Source of the DNA: Acidobacteriota bacterium
GTDB lineage: Bacteria; Acidobacteriota; Blastocatellia; Pyrinomonadales; Pyrinomonadaceae
Length of the DNA stretch: 31,214 bases
Direction of reading: 5' to 3'
Assembly: GCA_023415725.1 (NCBI GenBank)
Contig: JAEZJR010000247.1
Location: 1-31,214, forward strand
Position 1 is the first letter of the stretch. Every line of letters begins with the position of its first letter. A model generated the notes under the pieces. It had not been told where the DNA came from. It saw only the letters and a program-made list of their open reading frames with translations, and searched no databases. Made by a program: the position numbers and the translations under genes. Positions 16,308 to 26,100 of the stretch are shown piece after piece.

Positions 16308-17366
16308 GTGGAGCGGAAGCATGAAAGGGATACGGGCCAGATCATGATCGATACGAAGGACATCAACATAGCGGAGGGTATTCTTGCGCCCCGAATGCCC
16401 CCAAAGATCTTCAACCATTCAGCCGGAGAATTCGCGGAGCGATTCAATCGTCTGCCGTTCGCGGTTTCACACAATTTAGGAAACCATCCACTCTTCGATT
16501 TGCCAAGGCTCGTTGAACTTGCGAAGACACTTTGGGCGCTAGCGGGCAGCAAGGTGATCTTTCAAGAGGGAAACGCTTCGTTCGAAAACAGGTGGGACGA
16601 GATCCAGAACAAGGCGCTTTCTTTCATCAATGGTATTCGCAACATCAAGGAATCCGGCTCCTGGATCTTACTAAAAAGCGTACAGGAAGACCCGGACTAT
16701 AAAGAGTGTATCGACCGTTGCCTTGCCGAACTATCTGAACTCACCGCTATAGATCTCGAGAAGGAGATCACTTGGGTCGATGGCTACATATTTATCGCCT
16801 CCCCTGGCGCGGTCACCCCGCATCACATCGATCACGAGTCCAACTTCTTACTTCAGATCCATGGGAACAAGAGTTTCAATGTGGGCGATCCAAATGACCG
16901 GACTTTATTGCTCGAAGAAGAAATTGAAAACTATTACGCCGGGGACCTAAGTGCGGCCCGTATCAAACCAAAAAGCCAGGAAATGGCGTTCGTGCATGCC
17001 ATGGAACCTGGAACGGGCGTACACATCCCCTCGAAGGGGCCACATTGGGTTCGCAACAGCGAAGACTATTCAGTGTCTTTCAGCATTAACTTTTGTATGC
17101 GGGAAACCGATATGAGGGCGAGGATATATCAGTGCAATCACTTCCTCAGAAAGTTGGGGTTTGATCCGACCCCCCCAGGACTTTCGTCTGCGAAGGATCG
17201 AGTAAAAGTGATGGCACTTTCGCGGCTTGGAAAGAACAAGGCCGCAAACAAAAATGAGTTACTCAGGCAGAATGTAAAACGCCTCGAAAGTATTTCGCGT
17301 GTGGCTCAAAAGCTTCTTCCCCACCCGCCAAGTTCCAGAAAAGAAACGAGTCCAAGAGTTGATTAG
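16308..17366 (+). CDS. JmjC/cupin-type Fe(II)/2-oxoglutarate oxygenase-like protein
   Basis: A 352-residue protein with a cupin/JmjC core. The metal triad is visible as His173-X-Asp175 in PHHIDHESNF and a distal His246 in GPHWVRN, spaced as in Fe(II)/2-oxoglutarate-dependent hydroxylases. The N-terminal part (FNHSAGEFAERFNRLPFAVSHNL, then HPLFDLPRLVELA) resembles bacterial proteins labelled transcription factor jumonji, which are probably small-molecule hydroxylases and not histone demethylases. The C-terminal 70 residues are basic and helical. The start is GTG directly after the neuA stop; ATG 16344 would remove 12 residues. The context suggests hydroxylation of a sugar, peptide or polyketide intermediate of this cluster. 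The substrate is unknown. Confidence 0.82.
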   Translation: MERKHERDTGQIMIDTKDINIAEGILAPRMPPKIFNHSAGEFAERFNRLPFAVSHNLGNHPLFDLPRLVELAKTLWALAGSKVIFQEGNASFENRWDEIQNKALSFINGIRNIKESGSWILLKSVQEDPDYKECIDRCLAELSELTAIDLEKEITWVDGYIFIASPGAVTPHHIDHESNFLLQIHGNKSFNVGDPNDRTLLLEEEIENYYAGDLSAARIKPKSQEMAFVHAMEPGTGVHIPSKGPHWVRNSEDYSVSFSINFCMRETDMRARIYQCNHFLRKLGFDPTPPGLSSAKDRVKVMALSRLGKNKAANKNELLRQNVKRLESISRVAQKLLPHPPSSRKETSPRVD

Positions 17367-18174
17367 GGATTTCGCCAAAAACCTTGTGAACACCGGTTCG
17401 GCCGAACGCACCTTGCGAATCATCGGGCACAGCCCGATCGGCTTTCAAGTTCTGAACCGATTGTCCGGTTCACGCCGGGTATATCGGTCCTTCGCCGAGG
17501 CCGAAGTTGCGTGTCAGAAGCTTCGACGGCCGTCACATGATAGCCCGGTCTTAATTAAGGGTAATTTCAGGCTTTCACTCAACCTCAGGCCCAGCGACTA
17601 TCCGGTTTTGTTTTGGCTCAGCCGAATTGGACTTTCGGGCCCCATAAAGGTGTTTGACTTTGGTGGAGGCATCGGTCAGACCTGCTATTGCTACTCAAAA
17701 TACCTGCCGGTGGATATGATCGGCCTGTGGATGGTAATGGACCTGCAAGAGGTTATCGACCGCAGCCGGCTTTCCGGGAAAGTGATACCGTCCTACATGA
17801 AATTTTCCGCATCGCTCAGAGATTGTTGCGGTTGTAATGTCTTCCTGGCTTCAGGGTCATTTCATTACTGGGATCATAGTTTTGCCGATCTGGACACGGC
17901 TTTGGGTGGACTGCCGGAACACATTTTAATAAATCGCAGTCCTATTTCAGGCATGAGCAAGTCTTTCGTCACGATTCAGACGGGGGATCACTGGGCGGTA
18001 CCATGCCGGGTCCGCAGCCGGAAGGAACTCGTGGATGAATTCTCGCAATTGGGATATCAAGCCGTCGACGAATGGCAAGTCAACGAGAAAACTCTGGAAC
18101 TGCCCGTCCTGCCGGAGTATACGGCACCATACCGGGGGTTTTACTTGAGGCTAAATCGTCCATCCGTACATTGA
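17299..18174 (+). CDS. Putative methyltransferase, TIGR04325-like
   Basis: A 291-residue protein with a shortened SAM-methyltransferase look: glycine-rich FDFGGGIGQTCYCY at about 122-135, then a beta-2 region WMVMDLQEV and FLASGSFHYWDH in the place of motif IV. The pattern recalls the TIGR04325 (LIC12133) family found in polysaccharide biosynthesis clusters; the assignment is from memory of motifs. It overlaps the oxygenase gene by 68 bases if GTG 17299 is the start, which is long; GTG 17386 would avoid the overlap but lose 29 residues. It precedes the NRPS loading gene by 92 bases. Substrate unknown, with sugars or the peptide-polyketide as candidates. Confidence 0.7.
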   Translation: MWLKSFFPTRQVPEKKRVQELIRDFAKNLVNTGSAERTLRIIGHSPIGFQVLNRLSGSRRVYRSFAEAEVACQKLRRPSHDSPVLIKGNFRLSLNLRPSDYPVLFWLSRIGLSGPIKVFDFGGGIGQTCYCYSKYLPVDMIGLWMVMDLQEVIDRSRLSGKVIPSYMKFSASLRDCCGCNVFLASGSFHYWDHSFADLDTALGGLPEHILINRSPISGMSKSFVTIQTGDHWAVPCRVRSRKELVDEFSQLGYQAVDEWQVNEKTLELPVLPEYTAPYRGFYLRLNRPSVH

Positions 18175-18266
18175 TCTCGACTCCCGGCGTGGTGGATCGT
18201 AATTGGGAGACCCCTTCATCTGGCTCCGATCGTTCGCGAGAAAATCCGCGCTCCTCAACATTGACC

Positions 18267-20165
18267 ATGAACAACCAGACGCGATGTGATCATTTCGGGG
18301 CAGACCACCCGCCGGCGGCTTGCGTTCACAAGTTGTTCGAGTTGGAGGTAGAGAGAAGTCCTGATCGAATAGCTCTTGCCTACGGCCGCGAAACGGTCAC
18401 TTATGCCGAACTGAACGCGAGGGCAAATCGAATTGCTCATTTCTTGATCGCTCAGGGGCTTGAGCCCGAGGCATTGATCGGGATCGCGATGGAAAGATCG
18501 CCGGATCTGATCGCCTGCATATTGGGTGTGCTGAAAGCGGGCGCAGCCTATTTACCTCTTGACGCGGAATACCCGAAGGATCGCTTGGCGATGATCCTCG
18601 AAGATGGCTCTTCTTCATTGGTAATTACCGACTCAGCATTGACTGGAAAGCTTCCGTTAAATGGCTTGCGATCGATATGCCTCGACGAGATCGATCTGCA
18701 GCGCGAACGCTCTGATAACCCTGATATCCAAAGTGATCCGACAAGTCTGGCTTACGTCATGTTCACTTCCGGGTCTACCGGCCGTCCCAAAGGGGTGATG
18801 ATCGAACACCGCTCGATCGTACGCCTTGTGAAAAACACTGACTACGCGGATTTCAGTCCGGAGAACGTATTTCTCCAGTTCGCGCCGATCACGTTCGATG
18901 CATCCACGTTCGAAATTTGGGGTGCTCTTTTGAACGGGGCCCGGCTCGCCATCATGCCCAAGGGCCTTTCGTCGTTGGCGGATCTTGGAAGCGCTATCCG
19001 CGAGCACCGTGTAACGACCCTGTGGCTTACCGCGGGGCTATTTCACCTGATGGTGGACGAACGACTTCAGGATCTCCGGCCGTTGCGGCAACTGCTTGCC
19101 GGGGGTGATGTGCTCTCTGTTCCCCACGTTCAGAAAGTGTTGGGCGAGCTCGATTGCGATGTCATAAACGGGTATGGTCCCACGGAAAATACCACATTCA
19201 CGTGCACCTACAAGATACCGCGAAATATTGAGATAGGAAATTCGATCCCCATCGGCAAACCGATCGCCAACACGCAGGTAGTTATTCTCAATGAATTCCT
19301 CCAGCCGGTTCCGAATGGCGAAATCGGTGAACTTTGCATTGGCGGCGTTGGGCTCTCGCGTGGGTACCTAAGTTCCCCGAATCTGACGGCCGAGAAGTTC
19401 ATGCCGAACCCCTTCCCGGAAAGTGACTCCGCCAACCTCTACCGGTCGGGCGATTTGGCCCGCGTTCGCACGGACGGGAATATTGAGTTCTTGGGACGCA
19501 GAGACAATCAGGTAAAGATCCGTGGCTTTCGCATCGAGCTCGAAGAGATCGAAATTGCCCTCACCCGCGAGAGCGGGATCCGCGAAGCGATCGTCGTTCC
19601 CAGAGAAACGGCACAAAAGGAAAAACAACTTGTGGCATTCGTTGTGTGCGATAAGGACGTCGAAACCGAACTCTGCCGACTTCGAAACCGCCTCGGCGAA
19701 ACGTTTCCTGAGTACATGATCCCCTCGCTGATCCTCCCGGTTGATGCATTGCCGCTAACACCGAACGGCAAAGTCGACCGCGCAGCATTGATAAGCATGG
19801 TCGACCTGCCGCTTAGATCTACGTCGATGGACGTAATGGCAGAAGCCGGTCGCGAGCAGCGGATCGCGAAGATGCTTGAAGATATCCTCGGCAGCGGGCC
19901 AGTAGGACAGAACGATAATTTCTTCGATCTCGGCGCGAACTCGCTTCAGATCGCCCGGTTCCACAGCCAATTGCAGGCGGCGTTCGATCCTGAACTAAAG
20001 ATAGTCTCGTTGTTCCAACACCCAACTGTAAAAGCACTCGCAAGCACGATCGACGTAAGGGCGATATCCACGCCGAGTTCAACCGAACCCCGCGACCGAG
20101 CTGATCGGCAGCGCGAGGCATACATCCGTCGAAGACAGATGTTGAATAGAGGAGTTAGGTCATGA
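18267..20165 (+). CDS. Stand-alone NRPS loading protein: adenylation-PCP, valine-like
   Basis: Activates an amino acid as its adenylate and loads it on its own carrier domain, without a condensation domain, so it should start the assembly line. Adenylation motifs are complete: FTSGSTGRPKG at about 168 (A3), FDASTFEIW (A4), NGYGPTEN near 301 (A5), YRSGDLAR near 392 (A7), QVKIRGFRIELEE (A8) and LTPNGKVDR near 499 (A10). Aligning by eye to the PheA pocket gives DAFWLGGTFK, close to a known valine code. The PCP carries Ser559 in LGANSL for the phosphopantetheine arm. A highly charged Arg/Asp/Glu tail follows and may dock onto the next protein. ATG 18267 is chosen; the frame stays open to 18072, but those residues overlap the previous gene and do not fit an A domain. 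Its stop overlaps the next start (ATGA), so the two are coupled. Confidence 0.92.
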   Translation: MNNQTRCDHFGADHPPAACVHKLFELEVERSPDRIALAYGRETVTYAELNARANRIAHFLIAQGLEPEALIGIAMERSPDLIACILGVLKAGAAYLPLDAEYPKDRLAMILEDGSSSLVITDSALTGKLPLNGLRSICLDEIDLQRERSDNPDIQSDPTSLAYVMFTSGSTGRPKGVMIEHRSIVRLVKNTDYADFSPENVFLQFAPITFDASTFEIWGALLNGARLAIMPKGLSSLADLGSAIREHRVTTLWLTAGLFHLMVDERLQDLRPLRQLLAGGDVLSVPHVQKVLGELDCDVINGYGPTENTTFTCTYKIPRNIEIGNSIPIGKPIANTQVVILNEFLQPVPNGEIGELCIGGVGLSRGYLSSPNLTAEKFMPNPFPESDSANLYRSGDLARVRTDGNIEFLGRRDNQVKIRGFRIELEEIEIALTRESGIREAIVVPRETAQKEKQLVAFVVCDKDVETELCRLRNRLGETFPEYMIPSLILPVDALPLTPNGKVDRAALISMVDLPLRSTSMDVMAEAGREQRIAKMLEDILGSGPVGQNDNFFDLGANSLQIARFHSQLQAAFDPELKIVSLFQHPTVKALASTIDVRAISTPSSTEPRDRADRQREAYIRRRQMLNRGVRS

Positions 20166-23100
20166 GCGAAAAGGAAGCTCTTGAAGGAGTAGCCATTATC
20201 GGAATGGCCGGACGTTTCCCGGGCGCTAACGATGTTGAGACCTTCTGGCAGAACATTGTGGCGGGGACGGAGTCGGTGAGCCGATTCTCAGATGACGAAA
20301 TAGAGTGCATTCACGCCATCTCGACGTCGCTCCACAAAAAGCCGAACTACATAAAGGCCCGCCCTGTATTGGAGGGCGTGGACATGTTCGACGCCTCGTT
20401 CTTCGGTGTTACGCCAAAGGATGCGGAATTGATGGATCCGCAGCACCGTATATTTCTAGAGTGCTCATGGAATGCGCTCGAGGACGCCGGGTACGATCCG
20501 AGCAGGTTCGCCGGTTTGATCGGCGTTTATGGCGGACAAAGTTTGAATACATATCTGCTGGCCAACCTCTGCAGCGATCGCGATTTCATCACCGACCTGG
20601 TTGGGCAATATCAGGTAGGAGGCTACAACGTGGTGCTGGGTAATGACAAGGATTACCTCTCCACCAGAGTCTCTTACAAATTGAACCTTAGCGGCCCGAG
20701 CATGACTGTACAAAGCGCATGCTCAACTTCTCTCGTTGCGGTAGTACAGGCGTGTCAGGGATTGCTCACGTATCAGTGCGATATGGCCCTGGCCGGTGGT
20801 GTATCGATCACGTTCCCTCAAAAGCGGGGATACCTGTATCAAGAGGGGGGTATGGTCGCCAGCGACGGACATTGCCGAACGTTTGATGCGAAGGCCAGCG
20901 GAACGATTTTCGGAAGCGGAGCAGGTGTCGTGCTGCTAAAGCGGCTCGAGGACGCAATAGCCGATAGGGATCATATTTACGCGGTAATAAAAGGGACCGC
21001 GATAAATAATGACGGCTCTCTCAAGGTCGGATACACCGCCCCCAGCGTGGACAGACAGGCCGAGGTCATAGCTGCCGCTCAAGCGTTTGCAGGGGTCGAA
21101 CCCGGGTCTATCGGTTATATAGAGACGCATGGTACGGGAACGCCGCTCGGAGACCCGATAGAAGTAACCGCTCTCAAAAAAGCATTCGGAACATCGGTTC
21201 AGCCCGGCAGCTGCGGACTCGGTTCTGTGAAGACGAACGTTGGCCACTTAGAAGTAGCGGCCGGAGTGACCGGATTGATAAAGACTTCGCTGGTGCTCGA
21301 TCGGGAGCTGATCCCCGCCACACTTCACTTTGAAAGTCCGAATCCCGAATTAGGATTGGACGGCAGTCCGTTTTACGTCGTCGATAAGGTTACCGATTGG
21401 AAGAAAAGCGACGTGCCCCGCCGGGCCGGTGTAAGCGCGTTCGGTGTCGGTGGAACTAATGCCCATGTGGTTTTAGAGGAAGCTCCGGAAACTGAGACGT
21501 CTGGTTCAAGACCCGTCCAGTTACTGCTGTTATCCGCCAAAACCGAAAGCGCCCTCGACGCGGCCACATCGAACCTCGCGAAGTTTCTTACAGCCCATCC
21601 GGACGTGAACATCGCAGACGTGAGTTACACACTTAAAGTGGGGCGGCGGGAGTTCCAACACCGCCGGATGCTTACGTGCAATAGCACCACAGATGCATTG
21701 GCGGCTCTCACCGGTGGATCAGCTAAACGGATCAAAACCTCTCAATCAGGTACCGCCTGTCCGCCTCTTTATTTCATCTTCCCCGGCCAAGGCACTCAGC
21801 AGGTCAACATGGGTCGGGGTCTTTATGAGAGCGAGTCTCACTTTCGCGCGGTGGTCGACCAATGTTCCGAAGTACTTACACCGCACCTCGGGCTCGACCT
21901 GCGCAGCATCATCTATCCGTCGCCGGATAATATCGAATCGGCCCGGGACCGCCTCAATCAAACATCGCTCACACAGCCTGCGATCTTCGTGATCGAATAC
22001 GCGTTGGCAAAACTTTGGGAGCGTTGGGGCATAAAACCGACCGCGATGATCGGTCACAGTGTCGGCGAATACGTGGCGGCATGCCTCGCGGGGGTCTTCT
22101 CGCTGGAAGATGCTCTTAGCTTGCTCGCGGCGCGCGGCCGATTGACGGAAGAATTACCTGGCGGTTCGATGCTCGCGGTTCGGTTACCCTTCGAGTCCAT
22201 CCAACAGTATCTGGAGAACGGCCTCTCCCTGGCATCTGCCAACGCACCGAACTTGAACGTGATCTCTGGCCCTAAAGACCAAATCGCGGCGCTCAAGGCT
22301 CAACTCGAGAAGGACTCCATCCCGTCGCGTCTGTTGCAAACATCTCACGCATTTCATTCGGCAATGATCGACCCGATATTGCCGAAGTTTGTCGAGTTGG
22401 TCAAAGGAGTCCAACGGAACGCTCCGGCACTTCCCTACGTTTCAACACTCACAGGCAAATGGATCAATGAGCATGAACCGCAGGATCCGCAGTATTGGGC
22501 ACGCCACTTCCGCGAATCGGTGTTATTCGCTGCGGGTGTCGAGACCCTAAGGGCCGCAGCCGAAGACGGCATCTTCCTCGAGGTCGGCGCGGGCCAGGCG
22601 CTCGGCAGAGTGGTGCGGCAGATGCTCGGCAAAACGACCCATAAGGTGATCTCTTCGCTGGGGGATGAATGCTCGACCGAAGCTGACCAAAATGCGATGC
22701 AAAGCGCGGTGGGTGAAATGTGGATAAGCGGGGTCGAGTTCGATTGGGAAGGTTATTACGAGCACGAACAACGGTTGCGGGTAAGCCTGCCGACATATCC
22801 ATTCGAGCGAAAACGATATTGGGTCGAGCCGGTGAGAAACACACCGAGCCTGGAGTCAACTTTGATCTACACGGAAGAGCGAACTGAAGTGCCCGTTGAG
22901 GCCCGCGTGGAGGAAGAGATGTCACAGAACGGAAGGCCGGCGCCTGAGACCAACCGGCTCCTTGAACTTGCAGATTCACTCAAGGCAATGTTTCACGATC
23001 TTTCAGGAGTGGAGATCGACGACATCGACGACTCGGCGACATTTCTTGAATTGGGGTTAGATTCCCTCTTCCTGACCCAGGCGAGCCAGGCGATCCAAGG

Positions 23101-26100
23101 TAAATACGGTGTGACGGTAGCCTTCAGGCAAATGCTGGATGATCTATCTACTATAGAAACCCTTTCCAGCTACATAGATAGCGAACTTCCTGCGGATGCC
23201 GCACCTGTGATCAGCACGCCCGCGACGATACAAAAACCGACGGCCGCTGCGGAACCCGTTTTCGAGCTGCCGGCCACCCCAGTTGCCGCCTTACCGCAGG
23301 GAACAAATGGAACCGCTTCGACCCCGGATGGCTCTATCGAAAGGATCATCCAGCAACAGTTGGACGCTTTGTCCAACCTGGCTGCCCAACAGCTGGCAGC
23401 TCTGCGTGGCGGCAGCGTTGCCGACACGGCAATTGCACCGCCGACTGAGACCAAGAGAACTGAGTCGTCGCCCGCAGAAGTCCCCTCAGCCATATCATCC
23501 AAACTGATGATAAAGGCCCCTGAGCCAGCCGAGGCCTGCAACGGGAAAAAAGAGAAACCATTCTCCCCCTTCAGGCCGGTCGAAAAGGGACGTGGCGGCA
23601 CTTTAACTCCCAGGCAGCAGGCTTCCCTGGATCAATTGATCGAACGCTACACTTCCCGCACCGCAAGATCCAAGGCGATGACGGAGATGAACCGCCCGGT
23701 GCTCGCGGACCCGCGTGCTGCGGCCGGATTCCGCCCGCAGTGGAAGGAACTGGTCTACCCGATCGTCGTGGAGAGATCCGCCGGCGCCTATCTTTGGGAT
23801 GTCGACGGCAACAAGTACGTCGATATTCTGAATGGGTTCGGCGTGACGATGTTCGGCCATACGCCAGATTTCGTTACAAAAGCAGTCGAAGAACAGCTTC
23901 GCCGTGGTTACGAGATCGGCCCGATGAGTCATCTCGCGGGAGAGGTCGCCAACCTGATCTGCGAACTCACAGGCAACGACCGCGTAACCTTCTGCAACAC
24001 CGGATCAGAAGCCGTGCAGGGAGCTATCCGCCTGGCCAGGACTGTGACTGGGCGTCAACTCGTTGCCACCTTCGCAGGGGATTACCACGGTGGTTTCGAT
24101 GAGGTTCTGATAAGGGCGAACAATAGCGATGGTTACTTGCGAACCGCGCCAGTCGCTCCCGGGATACCGCAGGATAGCGTCGACAACATGCTGGTGCTGG
24201 ATTACGGCACCCCTGAAGCATTGCAGGTATTGCGCGAGCATGCGCATGAACTCGCGGCTGTTCTAGTAGAACCCGTTCAGAGCCGTCATCCGAACCTGAG
24301 GCCCGTTGAATTCCTTGAAGAGATCCGCAAGATCACCGAGAACGCCGAGACAGCTCTCATTTTCGATGAGGTCGTGACCGGTTTTCGCAGCCACCCGGGC
24401 GGAGCTCAAGCCCTGTTCGGAATAAGGGCGGATCTTGTCACATATGGCAAGGTGCTCGGCGGCGGTTTGCCGATCGGCATACTATCGGGCACATCGAAAT
24501 TCATGGACGCCCTCGATGGCGGGCTATGGAAGTTCGGCGACAAGTCCGTGCCGGAATCCGGCGTGACGTTTTACGCTGGAACGTTCTTCCGGCATCCCCT
24601 GGCGCTTGCGGCCGCCCACGCATCGCTTACTCACATTAAGGAGAAGGGCCCGGAACTTCAGGCCGACCTCGCACAGAAAGCCGAGCGGCTGGTGAAGACG
24701 ATCAACCGGTGCTTCGAGATCAACCACATCCCTGTCACGGTCGAGAACTTCGCGTCGATCTTCTATTTGCACTTCCCTGTCGAGGAAAGGTTTGCAAGCT
24801 TGTTCTACTACTTGTTAAGAGAAAAAGGCGTACACCTCCTCGAAGGTTACCCTTGCTTCCTCACCACCGCCCATTCTGAAGAAGACCTTGAGTTTGTCGC
24901 ACGGACATTTGAAGAATGTGTCGTGGAAATGCAGAAATGCGGATTCTTCCCGGAACCGATCGATGCATCTGCAGCAGAAACGGTCGAAATTGCTGAGACC
25001 AGTACGAAACATCTACCGCTAACGGAAGCTCAGAAGGAGATCTGGCACGCTTCCCAATTATGCGATGAGGCGGCACTCGCCTATAACGATTCAGTGGTCG
25101 CGACCATCAATGGCGACCTGAATGTCGAGGCCGTTAAACGGTCGCTCGATTCCCTGGTCGCTCGGCATGAAGCGTTGCGAACGACATTCCATCCGGCGGG
25201 CGAGTACCAGCAGATCGCTCCTTCCGGGGCGATGGCCCTCACCGAGATCGACCTTTCATCACTGGACGAAACTCAGAAGAATCTCGAGCTGACCGACGTT
25301 CTGAAGGCCGAAGCGCGAGAGAAGTTCGACCTTTCGAACGGCCCACTCGCCCGAACGAAGCTGGTCCGATTGCAAAACGATCTGCATGTTCTGGTCTTTG
25401 TTGGAAACCACATCGTGTGTGATGGTTGGTCGTTCGCCGTTATCCTGGCAGAACTGTGTGAACTTTATCGTGCGGAGGTCAAAGGCATCGCTGCCGATCT
25501 GCCGGAAGCGGCGCGTTTCAGTGATTTTGCGAAATGGGACGCCGAGAAGATGTTCGGGTCCGAAGGAAAGATCGCGGAGCAGTATTGGTTGGAACAATTT
25601 TCAACGCCTCCGGCCTCGCTCGATCTCCCATACGACCGCCCGCGGCCGACGAATAAGACATTCAACGCCGACGTCGAGAGTCTGATCCTGGACGAGGCTC
25701 TTCAAAAAGACCTGAAATGCCTCGGAGCAAAGAACGGAGCGACTTTGTTCTCCACCCTTTTCGCGGGGTTCAACGTTCTGCTAAATCGTCTTTCCGGTCA
25801 GAGCGACCTTGTGGTCGCGATCCCGGCTGCTGGGCAGTTGATGTTCGGGGCCGAACGCCTGGTCGGGCATTGTGCGAATCTCCTACCGATTCGAAGCGAG
25901 ATCAATCCGGAGGAACCGTTTGGCGAGTATCTAAAGCGGGTCAAGAAGAGCGTCCTCGACGCATACGAGCACCAGAATTATACGTACGGGCTCCTGGTAC
26001 AGCGACTCGCATTGCCGCGCGATCCCAGTCGCTCGCCGATTGTGTCCGTGATGTTCAACATCGATAGGTCAGGTTTCAAGGGGCTCGAGCTTGGTGGGCT

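Noticed and set aside
13605..18174. Glycosyltransferase among the genes between neuB and the NRPS
   Set aside because: All genes there have other clear or likely folds (methyltransferase, epimerase, cytidylyltransferase, oxygenase, methyltransferase-like); none shows GT-A or GT-B transferase features apart from the NeuC epimerase fold.
18072..18266. N-terminal extension of the A-PCP protein
   Set aside because: It would overlap the preceding gene by about 100 bases, and the residues are low in hydrophobic structure and unlike the start of A domains; ATG 18267 lies just ahead of the domain.
23640..24950. Separate glutamate-1-semialdehyde aminomutase gene
   Set aside because: It is in frame with ACP before it and C domain after it, with no stop or start signal between; it is an internal domain.
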